Origin: Shewanella violacea DSS12
Lineage (GTDB): Bacteria; Pseudomonadota; Gammaproteobacteria; Enterobacterales; Shewanellaceae
Reading direction: 5' to 3'
Assembly: GCF_000091325.1 (NCBI RefSeq)
Contig: NC_014012.1
Coordinates: 3,604,500 to 3,668,499 of the forward strand
DNA: 64,000 nt
Shown in pieces: positions 38,170 through 47,886 of this stretch. Both the position numbers and the translations under genes were made by a program. Below the pieces are notes generated by a model. The model saw only the letters and a list, made by a program, of their open reading frames with translations. It was not told the DNA's origin and did no database searches. How positions within the stretch are numbered: the stretch's first letter is position 1; the number at the start of each line of letters is the position of its first letter.

Positions 38170-41100
38170 ATGTCTCGTTTCTTTATCGATCGCCCTATTT
38201 TTGCATGGGTGATCGCCATTATAGTAATGCTGGCTGGGGTCTTGTCGATATTCAAGCTCCCGGTATCTCAGTATCCAAGCATTGCACCGCCAACCGTAGT
38301 GATCTGGGCTATGTACCCTGGTGCCTCCGCTAAGACCATGGAGGATTCGGTTACTCAAGTCATCGAACAACGCATGACAGGTATCGACAACCTACGCTAC
38401 ATATCTTCCACCAGTGATAGCTTCGGCAATGCAGAAATCACCTTAACCTTCAATGCCGAGGCCGATCCAGATATTGCTCAGGTACAGGTGCAAAATAAGC
38501 TTCAATTGGCAATGCCACAGCTACCATTAGAAGTTCAGCAACAAGGTGTTAAGGTCACTAAGTCTAGCGAAGGTTTTTTGATGCTTGTCGGCTTCGTATC
38601 CAAAGATGACTCTCTGGATAAGAATGATATCTCTGACTATGTTGCATCTAATATTCAAGATCCTCTGAGCCGTGTACCTGGTGTCGGTAATATTGAGTTA
38701 TTTGGTGCTCAGTATGCGATGCGCATCTGGCTAGATCCTCTAAAACTGACCGAATACCATCTAACCAGCATAGATATCATGGCGTCCATTCGTGAGCAAA
38801 ATGCACAGATTTCTGCGGGTCAACTCGGTGCATCACCAGCCCTTCCAGGGCAAGTGCTGAACGCAACAGTATCGGCTCAAAGTCGTTTACAAACCCCAGA
38901 CCAGTTTAAGAAAATCATTATTAAAGCTGATTCTTCGGGTGCGAAAGTTTTACTGGAGGATGTGGCTCGTGTTGAATTAGGCGGTGAAAGCTATACGGTA
39001 AACTCCTTCTACAACGGCAAGCCTACAGTCGGTATAGCTATACATTTAGCAACGGGTGCTAATGCGATAGCCACTGCTGATGCAGTTCGGGAAGAAATTG
39101 CTGAAATGCAGCCATTCCTCCCTAAAGGCGTAGAAGTGGTTTATCCCTATGACACAACACCATTCGTTGAAAGATCCATTGAAGGTGTAGTGCATACCTT
39201 GCTTGAGGCGGTGGTCTTAGTATTCCTCATCATGTATCTGTTCCTGCAGAACTTACGGGCGACACTTATTCCAACCATCGCCGTGCCTGTGGTGTTATTG
39301 GGGACTTTCGCCATTTTGTCAGCCGCAGGCTTCTCGATTAATACCTTGACCATGTTTGCTATGGTCCTGGCGATTGGTCTACTGGTTGATGATGCTATCG
39401 TGGTGGTGGAAAACGTCGAGCGTGTGATGCAAGAAGAGGGACTGAGCCCCGTAGAAGCCACCAAAAAATCCATGGGGCAGATCACCGGAGCTCTAGTAGG
39501 GATTGGCCTGACTCTGGCTGCGGTATTCGTGCCCATGGCATTTATGTCCGGCTCCACAGGGGTTATTTACCGTCAGTTTTCAGTCACTATCATCTCAGCC
39601 ATGGGACTCTCGGTGATGGTAGCCTTAATTCTGACTCCGGCTCTGTGCGCCACAATGCTTAAACCGATTAAGAAAGATCAGAGTCATACCCAGACAGGTT
39701 TCTTCGGCTGGTTTAACCGTAGCTTCGATAAGCTGACATCAGGCTACACCAACAGTGTAACCGCCATGATCAAGCGTACAGGTCGTGTCATGTTGATCTA
39801 TCTGGGTCTGGTTATTGCTATGGCTTGGATCTTCATCCATATGCCAACTGCCTTCCTGCCCGATGAAGATCAAGGGATCATGTTTAATCAGGCAGTCTTG
39901 CCGGTAAACTCGAGTCTTGAGAGTACCGAGAAGGTGATGAAAAGAGTCACTGACTACTATCTCAATGATGAGAGTGAAAATGTTAACTCGATATTTAGTG
40001 TCTCAGGCTTCAGCTTTGCCGGACGCGGCCAGAATATGGGGGTCAACTTCGTCAGCATGAAAGATTGGAGTGAACGAGAAGGTGCCGGACAAGACATTAA
40101 GTCAGTAGCTGATCGTGCCATGACTCAGTTTAAGCTGATAAAAGATGCCTCTGTCGTTGCATTCGTGCCTCCAGCGGTGATCGAGTTGGGTACGGCGAAC
40201 GGTTTCGATTTCTATTTGCAAGACAGAAATGGCCAAGGTCATGAAAAACTTGTGGAAGCGAGAAATATGCTGCTGGACATGGCAAAGGAAAATCCCAATC
40301 TGATAAATGTACGTCCAAATGGGCCGGAAGATGCCCCTATCTATCAGGTCAATATAGATCAGGCTAAGATCAGAGCATTAGGTGTCGATATTGACTCGGT
40401 AAATAGTGTACTGGGTACCGCCTGGGGCGGTTCATACGTGAATGATTTCATCGATCGCGGCCGAATTAAGAAGGTATACGTACAGGGCGAAGCCAAGTAC
40501 CGCATGAAGCCGGGAGATCTCGATAGCTGGTATGTGAAAAATAATGAGGGGGAGATGGTCTCTTTCTCGGAATTTTCAACAGGAACCTGGGAAAAGTCCT
40601 CGCCGCTTCTAGCACGTTTTAATAGTTTACCTGCGATAAATATCTTGGGCGAAACAGCACCTGGTTATAGTTCTGGTACTGCCATGGCCGATATCGAAGA
40701 GATGGCGAAGAGATTACCAGCTGGATTTGGTATCGAGTGGAATGGTCTATCCTATGAGGAACGTCTCTCGGGTGATCAGGCTCCAGCTCTGTATGCCCTG
40801 TCTATCATAGTGGTATTTCTGGTTCTAGCAGCCCTCTATGAAAGTTGGTCTGTGCCATTCTCGGTTATTTTAGTGGTTCCATTGGGGGTTATTGGTGCAC
40901 TTATCACCATGAATTCTCGCGGATTACCTAATGATGTTTTCTTTCAGGTCGCCCTGTTAACCACAGTAGGACTGGCGACGAAGAACGCCATTCTGATCGT
41001 GGAATTTGCCAAGGAATACTACGAGAAAGGGACCCCCCTTGTCGATGCAACACTGCATGCGGTACGTGTACGTCTGCGTCCAATCTTGATGACCTCGTTA

Positions 41101-41313
41101 GCCTTCGGCTTAGGCGTATTACCTTTAGCTATCAGTACCGGTGTCGGCTCAGGTAGTCAAAACGCCATAGGTACAGCCGTACTGGGTGGCATGATGAGCT
41201 CAACCTTCATGGGGATATTCTTTATCCCAATATTCTTCGTGGTTGTCGAGCGTATCTTCAACAAAAGCAAACAGCAGAAGGCGCTCAAATCCGAGGAGAG
41301 TACACCTCAATAA
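38170..41313 (+). CDS. RND multidrug efflux pump, AcrB/MexB (HAE1) type
   Basis: This 1047-residue inner-membrane pump has twelve membrane segments in two similar halves. The proton-relay residues are conserved: D407 and D408 in [14 protein letters not shown], and K938 in [10 protein letters not shown]. Typical HAE1 phrases are [16 protein letters not shown] at the start, [12 protein letters not shown] and [12 protein letters not shown]. It exports drugs or other amphiphiles with the adaptor just upstream and presumably a TolC protein encoded elsewhere. It may be under the divergent AraC regulator. Confidence 0.95.
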   Translation: MSRFFIDRPIFAWVIAIIVMLAGVLSIFKLPVSQYPSIAPPTVVIWAMYPGASAKTMEDSVTQVIEQRMTGIDNLRYISSTSDSFGNAEITLTFNAEADPDIAQVQVQNKLQLAMPQLPLEVQQQGVKVTKSSEGFLMLVGFVSKDDSLDKNDISDYVASNIQDPLSRVPGVGNIELFGAQYAMRIWLDPLKLTEYHLTSIDIMASIREQNAQISAGQLGASPALPGQVLNATVSAQSRLQTPDQFKKIIIKADSSGAKVLLEDVARVELGGESYTVNSFYNGKPTVGIAIHLATGANAIATADAVREEIAEMQPFLPKGVEVVYPYDTTPFVERSIEGVVHTLLEAVVLVFLIMYLFLQNLRATLIPTIAVPVVLLGTFAILSAAGFSINTLTMFAMVLAIGLLVDDAIVVVENVERVMQEEGLSPVEATKKSMGQITGALVGIGLTLAAVFVPMAFMSGSTGVIYRQFSVTIISAMGLSVMVALILTPALCATMLKPIKKDQSHTQTGFFGWFNRSFDKLTSGYTNSVTAMIKRTGRVMLIYLGLVIAMAWIFIHMPTAFLPDEDQGIMFNQAVLPVNSSLESTEKVMKRVTDYYLNDESENVNSIFSVSGFSFAGRGQNMGVNFVSMKDWSEREGAGQDIKSVADRAMTQFKLIKDASVVAFVPPAVIELGTANGFDFYLQDRNGQGHEKLVEARNMLLDMAKENPNLINVRPNGPEDAPIYQVNIDQAKIRALGVDIDSVNSVLGTAWGGSYVNDFIDRGRIKKVYVQGEAKYRMKPGDLDSWYVKNNEGEMVSFSEFSTGTWEKSSPLLARFNSLPAINILGETAPGYSSGTAMADIEEMAKRLPAGFGIEWNGLSYEERLSGDQAPALYALSIIVVFLVLAALYESWSVPFSVILVVPLGVIGALITMNSRGLPNDVFFQVALLTTVGLATKNAILIVEFAKEYYEKGTPLVDATLHAVRVRLRPILMTSLAFGLGVLPLAISTGVGSGSQNAIGTAVLGGMMSSTFMGIFFIPIFFVVVERIFNKSKQQKALKSEESTPQ

Positions 41314-41379
41314 GAGGCCATGGTCTCGATTTAATTGTATCGTTAAAAATGATAATAACTGTGATACCAGTAGGTATTT

Positions 41380-41515
41380 TTCTCATTTGATTCAGTGGCT
41401 GGCCAAGGTCTCTACAGACATAACTTGTGCCAGCCGAGCTTCAAACGAAGGCTCTTGAGGAATAGGCAGGACAAACATCTCTTCTACGCAGTTTGAGCTT
41501 ACAAACGCCACATGT
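41380..41515 (-). pseudogene. Internally deleted remnant of an araC-type gene
   Basis: The plus strand 41380-41490 matches 35775-35882 (inside the araC gene at 35536-36324) at roughly three quarters of positions, for example CATTTGATTCAGTGGCTG and GGAATAGGCAG. Then about 41495-41530 matches the region around that gene's start codon (GAGTTTATAATCGCCAT becomes GAGCTTACAAACGCCAC). Several hundred bases between them are missing, and the start is destroyed. Confidence 0.8.
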
Positions 41516-41549
41516 CTTTATTTTGATGTTATACGTCCTTATTGTTGTG

Positions 41550-41607
41550 ATCAGACACCCCCTTGATTGCTATAGTTCTCGGCATCAGATTTACTATTAA
41601 ATGCCAC
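41550..41607. repeat. Divergent araC promoter block, copy 2, upstream of the MFS gene
   Basis: It is nearly the same as 36363-36420, including TGATTGCTATAGTTCTCGGC. It ends 13 bases before the ATG of the Bcr/CflA gene, so this copy probably contains that gene's promoter and regulator site. Confidence 0.8.
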
Positions 41608-41620
41608 GGAGTAACATCCT

Positions 41621-42811
41621 ATGAAAACAATGCCAAATCTCTGGCTTATATTGGCTTTAGTGATGTTTCCACAAGTTGTCGAAACCATCTATAGCCCGGC
41701 CTTACCTCACATATCACACGCGTTTGGGGTGACAGCCCAAACAGCCTCACAGACAATATCTGTGTATTTTATCGCTTTCGCCTTCGGGGTACTTGTTTGG
41801 GGAAGGCTAAGTGACACCTTAGGTCGTAGAAAAGCCATGCTGTTTGGATTAGTCACCTATGGTTTAGGTGCCACACTGGCTATTTTTGCAACCAGTTTTG
41901 AGACCCTAATGTTGGCCAGAATCCTATCGGCTTTCGGTGCAGCCACAGGTTCAGTCGTGACCCAGGCTATGCTACGAGACTGCTATAAAGGTGCCGAACT
42001 GACTAAGGCATTCTCACTGATCACCATGGGTGTTTCTATCAGCCCGGTTATTGGATTATTGAGTGGCGGCATTATCGTGACTCATTTCGGCTATAGCGGA
42101 ATATTCTGCAGCTTGCTGATGCTAGCCATCGCACTTTGGCTGCTGGCTATTCTCACTCTGTCTGAAACTAATCCAGACATGAGTGCTAACGCCGAATCAG
42201 ATAAAGGACCCGAAATTGGCATTTTGCAGCTGGCTAAACAGATGAGCCGAGACACTAAGTTATGGTGTAACGCTGGCCTGATAGCAGCCTTTAATATCAT
42301 GCTATATAGCTACTACTCACTGGGTCCCTTTATCTTTCATGATTTAGGCATGAGCTCGACTGATTTTGGCTATAGCGGCGTCCTGTTACCCATAGGTACA
42401 ATACTGGGAAGCTTGCTGAGTAAACGTCTGATATCTAAAGGCTGGCAGTCACACCAATTGATCTCGGCCGCCTCAGTGCTGGCCTTAATTTTCGCCTTTG
42501 GTGTCTGGTTACTCAGGTCTGATCTGCTGTTCTTAATACCCATGATAGGCATGTTACTTTGTAGTGGCATGGCATTACCCAATATCTTTAGTAAAGCGTT
42601 AGAAAATTATCGACACGCAGTAGGCACAGCTGGCGCCCTGTTTGGGTTAACTTATTATTTACTGTTCGGTGCGGGACTAGCGCTCACAGGGATATTACAA
42701 GACCTGGGGATGGCACTCATCTTGAGTGCAAGCTTATCTTGCTTACTCAGCGTAAAACTAAACCTTGGCGTTGTGGCAAATAAGTTGTTGCAAGAAAGTT
42801 CTTGCAAATAA
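41621..42811 (+). CDS. Bcr/CflA family multidrug MFS transporter
   Basis: This 396-residue transporter has twelve hydrophobic segments. It shows the Bcr/CflA N-terminal pattern (YSPALPHISHAFGV) and the MFS loop motif WGRLSDTLGRRKAM, with RILSAFGAATGSVVTQAMLRD in the fourth segment. It likely exports a drug or related compound by proton antiport. It has its own copy of the araC-type divergent promoter upstream. Its final about 110 coding bases are the founder of a 152-bp tandem array downstream. Confidence 0.93.
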   Translation: MKTMPNLWLILALVMFPQVVETIYSPALPHISHAFGVTAQTASQTISVYFIAFAFGVLVWGRLSDTLGRRKAMLFGLVTYGLGATLAIFATSFETLMLARILSAFGAATGSVVTQAMLRDCYKGAELTKAFSLITMGVSISPVIGLLSGGIIVTHFGYSGIFCSLLMLAIALWLLAILTLSETNPDMSANAESDKGPEIGILQLAKQMSRDTKLWCNAGLIAAFNIMLYSYYSLGPFIFHDLGMSSTDFGYSGVLLPIGTILGSLLSKRLISKGWQSHQLISAASVLALIFAFGVWLLRSDLLFLIPMIGMLLCSGMALPNIFSKALENYRHAVGTAGALFGLTYYLLFGAGLALTGILQDLGMALILSASLSCLLSVKLNLGVVANKLLQESSCK

Positions 42812-43470
42812 ACAGTGCCTAAATAGTTAACTAAGCTCAAAGCTGGGATGGTAGATATCTTTAGTGCAGGCTTATCTTGCTTACTCAGTGTCAAACTAAA
42901 CCTTGGCACTGTTGCAAGAAAGCTGGTGCAAATAAGTTATTGCAAGAAAGTTCTTGCAAATAAACAGTGCCAAGATAGTTAACTAAGCTCAAAGCTGGGA
43001 TGGCGGATATCTTGAGTGCAAGCTTATCTTGCTTACTCAGTGTAAAACTAAACCTTGGCACTGTTGCAAGAAAACTGGTGCAAATAAGTTATTGCAAGAA
43101 AGTTCTTGCAAATAAACAGTGCCAAGATAGTTAACTAAGCTCAAAGCTGGGATGGCAAATATCTTTAGTGCAGGCTTATCTTGCTTACTCAGTGTAAAAC
43201 TAAACCTTGGCACTGTTGCAAGAAAACTGGTGCAAATAAGTTATTGCAAGAAAGTTCTTGCAAATAAACAGTGCCAAGATAGTTAACTAAGCTCAAAGCT
43301 GGGATGGCAAATATCTTTAGTGCAGGCTTATCTTGCTTACTCAGTGTAAAACTAAACCTTGGCACTGTTGCAAGAAAACTGGTGCAAATAAGTTATTGCA
43401 AGAAAGTTCTTGCAAATAAACAGTGCCAAGATAGTTAACTAAGCTCAAAGCTGGGATGGTAGATATCTTT
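42704..43470 (+). repeat. 152-bp tandem array derived from the MFS gene 3' end
   Basis: The founder unit is the gene end (42704-42842, 139 bases). Copies begin at 42843, 42995, 43147 and 43299 (each exactly 152 bases) and a partial one at 43451. The copies at 43147 and 43299 are the same. Each repeat contains TTGCAAGAA-AG-TTCTTGCAA, a perfect palindrome, inside a longer pair CTTGGCACTGTT ... AACAGTGCCAAG. Since 152 is not a multiple of three and stops occur, it is not coding. Confidence 0.95.
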
Positions 43471-43498
43471 TAATTATCGATATTTTCCATCCCTTTTT
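43453..43498 (+). terminator. Terminator at the end of the 152-bp array
   Basis: GGGATGG (43453-43459) pairs with CCATCCC (43487-43493), with an inner ATATC/GATAT pair, followed by TTTTT. Every array unit carries the left arm, but only the last one has the right arm, so this should end the MFS transcript after the repeats. Confidence 0.75.
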
Positions 43499-43666
43499 GA
43501 TTTATGCTCTGTATAACAAACACCAGATATATCTATGTTCTGAAAGCCCTACAGCTAATCATCGCCAAGGTCGCTACCAAACCCATATCCGTGAATTTAA
43601 TGTGTACTGCCCACCTCCCCCAGATTTATTGACCTGGGTCTTTACACAAAACCAAAAAAAACATTT

Positions 43667-43682
43667 AGACTTCTAGACGTCC
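43667..43682 (+). promoter_or_regulatory. MetJ operator upstream of metY
   Basis: AGACTTCT-AGACGTCC is two adjacent met boxes, matching AGACGTCT-AGACGTCT in 14 of 16 positions. It lies 46 bases before the metY start and predicts repression by MetJ with S-adenosylmethionine. Confidence 0.85.
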
Positions 43683-43728
43683 ACTTGCTATGTTCATATT
43701 TCATTCAAAAGGAATTAGGAAGACAAAG

Positions 43729-45018
43729 ATGAAACTAGAGTCACTGGCACTGCACCACGGATATAAATCAGAAGCCACCACCAAGGCCGCCGCTGTCCCC
43801 ATCTATCAAACCACTTCCTACACCTTCGATGACACTCAACACGGCGCCGACCTGTTCGATCTGAAAGTGCCGGGTAACATTTATACCCGTATCATGAATC
43901 CGACAACGGATGTACTTGAACAGAGATTAGCGGCGATTGAAGGTGGTGTCGGTGCACTCGCGGTCGCATCAGGCATGGCGGCAATCACCTATGCCATTCA
44001 AGCCCTGACCCAAGTGGGTGACAATATCGTCAGCACTAGTCAGCTCTATGGCGGAACCTATAACCTATTTGCTCACACTCTTCCTCGCCAGGGCGTCGAT
44101 GTACGCATGGCGGCATCTGATGACTATGCAGGCTTAGAAGCCCATATCGATGCCAAGACTAAGGCGCTTTTTTGCGAGTCTATCGGTAACCCGGCGGGCA
44201 ATATTGTCAATCTGCAACGTTTAGCCGAGATTGCCCATAAGCACGGCGTGCCTTTGATTGTCGATAATACTGTCGCCACCCCAGTCCTGTGTAAACCGTT
44301 TGAATTTGGCGCCGATATTGTGATCCATTCCCTGACTAAATATATCGGCGGTCACGGCACAACCATAGGCGGAGTGATCATAGATTCCGGTAAGTTCGAT
44401 TGGACCGCAGAGCCTGAGCGTTTCGCCCTGCTTAATGAGCCAGACCCGTCTTATCATGGAGTGGTCTACACCGACGCCTTCGGCCCAGCCGCCTTTATCG
44501 GACGATGCCGCGTGGTGCCACTGAGAAATACCGGCGCTGCACTTGCACCACAAAGCGCCTTCTTACTGCTACAAGGTTTGGAAACTCTGGCCTTGAGAAT
44601 GGAGCGTCACTGTAGCAACGCACTAACATTGGCCGAGTATCTCGAGCAACACCCAAGAGTCAGTTGGGTCAACTACGCGGCGCTGCCAAACAGCCCATTT
44701 CAGGATATGTGTCATAAAATCACCGGCGGTAAAGCATCGGGGATCATCAGCTTCGGCATAAAATCCAGCCTGAACTGTGATAGCAAGGAAGCGGGCGGCC
44801 GTTTCATCGATGCTCTACAGATGATTTTACGTTTAGTCAATATTGGCGATGCCAAGTCCCTCGCCTGTCACCCGGCATCAACGACCCACAGACAACTCGA
44901 TGCCGACGAGCTCGCCAAGGCCGGTGTATCGGAAGACTTAATCCGCATATCTGTGGGGATCGAGCACATAGATGACATCATCAGTGATGTGTCTCAGGCA
45001 CTGGAGCAAGCCGAATAG
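43729..45018 (+). CDS. metY: O-acetylhomoserine sulfhydrylase
   Basis: This 429-residue PLP enzyme makes homocysteine from O-acetylhomoserine and sulfide in methionine synthesis. It begins MKLESLALHHGY. The PLP lysine is in HSLTKYIGGHG, with the substrate-pocket segments YTRIMNPTTDVLEQRLA and ASTTHRQL near the end. AGGAAG lies six bases before the ATG at 43729; an earlier frame start at 43690 has no site. A MetJ operator lies upstream and a terminator follows. Confidence 0.93.
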   Translation: MKLESLALHHGYKSEATTKAAAVPIYQTTSYTFDDTQHGADLFDLKVPGNIYTRIMNPTTDVLEQRLAAIEGGVGALAVASGMAAITYAIQALTQVGDNIVSTSQLYGGTYNLFAHTLPRQGVDVRMAASDDYAGLEAHIDAKTKALFCESIGNPAGNIVNLQRLAEIAHKHGVPLIVDNTVATPVLCKPFEFGADIVIHSLTKYIGGHGTTIGGVIIDSGKFDWTAEPERFALLNEPDPSYHGVVYTDAFGPAAFIGRCRVVPLRNTGAALAPQSAFLLLQGLETLALRMERHCSNALTLAEYLEQHPRVSWVNYAALPNSPFQDMCHKITGGKASGIISFGIKSSLNCDSKEAGGRFIDALQMILRLVNIGDAKSLACHPASTTHRQLDADELAKAGVSEDLIRISVGIEHIDDIISDVSQALEQAE

Positions 45019-45027
45019 TTTAAGAAG

Positions 45028-45064
45028 AAAAGCTCTTTAAGGACAATTCATAAAGAGCTTTTAT
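45028..45064 (+). terminator. Rho-independent terminator after metY
   Basis: AAAAGCTCTTTA (45028-45039) pairs perfectly with TAAAGAGCTTTT (45051-45062) around an 11-base loop, followed by A/T-rich DNA. Confidence 0.85.
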
Positions 45065-45192
45065 TTTCTAATCAGCAGGTTTCACCTAAGGAATATATCG
45101 ATTAAAAATAGACTATTCCATCTCAAACGCTTAACCAATCGAATCGAATATCTAGGTTCCATAATCATAATGCACAGCGATTAATACAGCGA

Positions 45193-46404
45193 TTAACCCG
45201 GTCTTCCATCCACTCGGGGACTCGATAACACTGGGACGTAATGCCAGACAAACAGACCGAAAGCGATAAACCAGAAACCACCGGAAATCCATAACCAGGT
45301 CTGATAATAATCCGGCATTAGGGTCGGCATCAGTGCTCTAAATAGAGCCGCCAGTGCGATACTTGCAAACGCTAAGGACATCTTAGGTCCGGCATAGATG
45401 TTACGCCCAGTATGACCCAAGGAAACACGGGAGATCATTGACAGACAAACCCCCGCCAAGGTGCCTATAGCAAATAGGTGCAGCAGATTGCGATAGACCA
45501 TAAGGTTATCGATATTCCAGGCAAGCGCGAGTAAGGTAACAGGCAATAACATGTAACTGATATGCAGTGACCAGAGCATAGGTTCTTTCAGCGTTTTATG
45601 GGGGTACCAGCGAGCCCAACGAGCGAGATGCAGTACACCGGCAACCACTAACAATCCTTGTTCGACAGCCATAGGTAAAAACTGACCAATGGCTTGGATC
45701 ACCAAGAGTAGCATCACCAAAATTAGGGCTTTCTCTAATAGAGGAATAGCCTCGCGCTTCTCCTGCTTAATCCGAATAGCAGTAAAGAAGGGAATGACTC
45801 GGCCACCGACGATAGTGATCAGCAGCGCCATCCACCAGATCATCGCCTGCCAGATATGGTTTGACAGGGTAAAGTCTCTCTCACTCAGGGCGTAGTAGCT
45901 CAGTAAGTTGATGCACAAGGCCAGAAACAACATGATAGGAAAGCCAATATTGTGCCACTGCTTGACCTTATAGACGCTAGTCCATAGCTTTAGTGCAGTT
46001 AAGCCTAAGAAGAGTGAATCAAACAGAGCCGGCACTAATAACGGAATATCGAAGGGAAGCAAGAGTAAAACTCGCGCCGTCAGCCAACAGAAAAACGTCA
46101 CCGCTAAGCCAATACCTGACAAGCCTGGCTGATTGGTCCAGTTCTTTACCGCAGTCAGCAAGAAACCAGCAACGATCGCCATGGCGAAACCAAATAACAT
46201 CTCATGGGGGTGCCACCAAAGTGGTACTACCTTGCTCCATACTTGAGTCTGAAATAGGCTGTATTGCGGCATAAACCAGGTAACTAGCCAGAGTGGAATA
46301 TACAAGGCTGCCAGTACAGCTCCCCCTAAGAAGAAAGGTCTGAAAGCTAATCGCCAGATAGCAGGGATTTTATCTGTCACCGCAGGATCATCAATATTAA
46401 GCAT
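45193..46404 (-). CDS. nnrS: NnrS family protein
   Basis: NnrS is a haem- and copper-containing membrane protein linked to nitric oxide stress. It has about twelve hydrophobic segments and the family opening AIWRLAFRPFFLGGA followed by WWHPHEMLFGFAMAIVAGFLLTA. A conserved SRVSLGHTGRN segment sits near residue 325. The ATG at 46404 (MLNIDDPAVTD) was chosen because GGAG lies eight bases upstream; it gives 403 residues. The longer frame from 46428 would place its start inside the NsrR-like site. Confidence 0.92.
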   Translation of the reverse strand: MLNIDDPAVTDKIPAIWRLAFRPFFLGGAVLAALYIPLWLVTWFMPQYSLFQTQVWSKVVPLWWHPHEMLFGFAMAIVAGFLLTAVKNWTNQPGLSGIGLAVTFFCWLTARVLLLLPFDIPLLVPALFDSLFLGLTALKLWTSVYKVKQWHNIGFPIMLFLALCINLLSYYALSERDFTLSNHIWQAMIWWMALLITIVGGRVIPFFTAIRIKQEKREAIPLLEKALILVMLLLVIQAIGQFLPMAVEQGLLVVAGVLHLARWARWYPHKTLKEPMLWSLHISYMLLPVTLLALAWNIDNLMVYRNLLHLFAIGTLAGVCLSMISRVSLGHTGRNIYAGPKMSLAFASIALAALFRALMPTLMPDYYQTWLWISGGFWFIAFGLFVWHYVPVLSSPRVDGRPG

Positions 46405-46423
46405 CAAGGTCACTCCAAAAAAT

Positions 46424-46446
46424 AACATGCATTATATTTACATGTT
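46424..46446 (-). promoter_or_regulatory. NsrR-like operator upstream of nnrS
   Basis: AACATG-N11-CATGTT is a 23-base inverted repeat with the spacing of the NsrR consensus AAGATG-N11-CATCTT. The inner ATGCATT also fits. It lies 20 bases before the nnrS start and predicts nitric oxide-responsive repression. Confidence 0.6.
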
Positions 46447-46721
46447 TATATTGAGACCTATTTTATGCCTGAGTCCTGCACATGACAATCAATATAGCCC
46501 TAGATGTCCCTCTTGTTTGCGAGATCTGTGACGCGCCCCCTTTAATGGGCTATGCCGCTATTTCGAGTCTTATATTGATATTAGTACACAGCTTGCTGAG
46601 CTTATTCAGTCTATGTCGACATTTTTTTCACTCCATGGTCAATAAACTTCCACTGAGATAGGCCTAACCAAGCGCATTTATCGAATTTAGATTGATAAAT
46701 ACAAGTAAAGAGAGAATAGCA

Positions 46722-47507
46722 ATGATTCAAGAGACAACTGACAGGCAGCATTTCTCTATCAAGAAGCACTTCACTTATCCCTTAATGACGTTTCTCTTCA
46801 TTGCCGGCCTATTCGAATATTTTAAATTCGATCTATCCATAGCTAAGTTCATCTTCAATCTTCAGGGCGGAGTCGATAATTGGCCATTAAGATATCACTG
46901 GCTGACCGAAACTGTGCTCCACGAAGGCGGACGACACTTTATTATTTTATTAGGCGCGCTACTGCTTTGCATCATAAGCACAAGCTTTAAACGCTCAACC
47001 TGGTGTAAATACCGATCTTGCCTGATCTATCTGTTTATCAGCGTACTCACCAGTATTTTACTGGTGAAATTCATCAAGGATGTCACCCATGTCAGCTGTC
47101 CCTGGGATGTGATTCAGTTTGGCGGCAGTGTTCCATACGTGCCCACCTTCAAGCCCTTGCCTAAAGGCACCCCCTTGGGTCAATGTTTTCCCGGAGGCCA
47201 TTCCAGCGGCGGTTATGCCTGGGTAGCCCTGTACTACTTTTTCCTTCAGGTAAAACCTGAATATCGTAAATTAGGCTTAGCTTTTGGTATCGGCTTAGGC
47301 GGGCTATTTAGCCTGACTCAGCAATTGAGAGGCGCGCATTTCTTTTCCCATGGGATCTGGAGCTTGGGCATATCTTGGTTTGTTGCAAGTATCCTTTATT
47401 ACTTATTGTTTGTTCGCCCCCGACTCCAAACTCAGCAAACGAAACCACAGCCGAATTTGGCTTATTCACCAGAAAACAAAGAAGTAAAATTTAATAAGGC
47501 ACTCTGA
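46722..47507 (+). CDS. PAP2-family membrane phosphatase
   Basis: This 261-residue protein has about six hydrophobic segments. The phosphatase motifs are KFIKDVTHVSCPWD (first), GGHSSGGYAW (second, with the catalytic His) and RGAHFFSHGIWSLG (third). The family removes phosphate from lipids such as undecaprenyl pyrophosphate or lipid A, and the substrate is not shown. The ATG at 46722 is preferred over the TTG at 46692. It is alone on its strand. Confidence 0.9.
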   Translation: MIQETTDRQHFSIKKHFTYPLMTFLFIAGLFEYFKFDLSIAKFIFNLQGGVDNWPLRYHWLTETVLHEGGRHFIILLGALLLCIISTSFKRSTWCKYRSCLIYLFISVLTSILLVKFIKDVTHVSCPWDVIQFGGSVPYVPTFKPLPKGTPLGQCFPGGHSSGGYAWVALYYFFLQVKPEYRKLGLAFGIGLGGLFSLTQQLRGAHFFSHGIWSLGISWFVASILYYLLFVRPRLQTQQTKPQPNLAYSPENKEVKFNKAL

Positions 47508-47612
47508 TGCACTCCATGACAAATAGGACTAGTATCGAAAGGTAAGGCAATGACTCAATATTCGGGCTCAATATAGGCTCGATAGAAAAGTGATAAATTC
47601 ACAGGAGTGATT

Positions 47613-47807
47613 ATGCATTTGATTATGAAGAGCCAGTTCGATGACTTGAGACTGAACGATGATCACGAATACAGCGCCGATGATAAAGGTGGCAAGAAGG
47701 TGGTAAAAATCTTCAAGGACGGCCAGCTGATCGCTAAAAAGATAATAGTTAAACGTTCGGTGCAATATTTTGGTGTCACTGGCATCGAAGAATTTTTAAC
47801 CCACTAA
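47613..47807 (+). CDS. Small unknown protein, 64 residues
   Basis: This 64-residue soluble charged protein begins MHLIMKSQFDD. AGGAG lies five bases before the ATG at 47613, a strong start signal. Short strand-like segments (KKVVKIFKDGQLIAKKIIV) suggest a beta-rich mini-domain. I do not recognise the family. The overlapping minus frame 47568-47765 has no site. Confidence 0.7.
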   Translation: MHLIMKSQFDDLRLNDDHEYSADDKGGKKVVKIFKDGQLIAKKIIVKRSVQYFGVTGIEEFLTH

Positions 47808-47828
47808 TACCATAAACACCGTAAACAA

Positions 47829-47853
47829 AAAAAACAGCTAAAAGCTGTTTTTT
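47829..47853. terminator. Bidirectional terminator, small gene and DEAD-box gene
   Basis: AAAAAACAGCT and AGCTGTTTTTT form an 11-base-pair stem with loop AAA, usable by the two convergent genes. Confidence 0.9.
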
Positions 47854-47868
47854 GTTTATCTGCTGGTG

Positions 47869-47882
47869 ATACCAATTGGTAT
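47869..47882. repeat. Dispersed palindrome ATACCAATTGGTAT
   Basis: This is a perfect 14-base palindrome between the terminator and the helicase stop codon. Related copies occur at 6385-6411 and 58310-58323. Confidence 0.6.
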
Positions 47883-47886
47883 ACGA

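Noticed and set aside
39147..39557. 136-codon minus-strand frame inside the RND pump gene
   Set aside because: It is a shadow of a well-supported gene, Ser/Thr/Arg rich as antisense frames often are.
42704..43470. CRISPR array
   Set aside because: The units are 152 bases long and repeated as a whole, without separate short repeats and variable spacers, and no cas genes are present.
47568..47765. 65-codon minus-strand gene opposite the 64-residue gene
   Set aside because: The plus-strand gene has a strong AGGAG site at correct distance; the minus frame has none.
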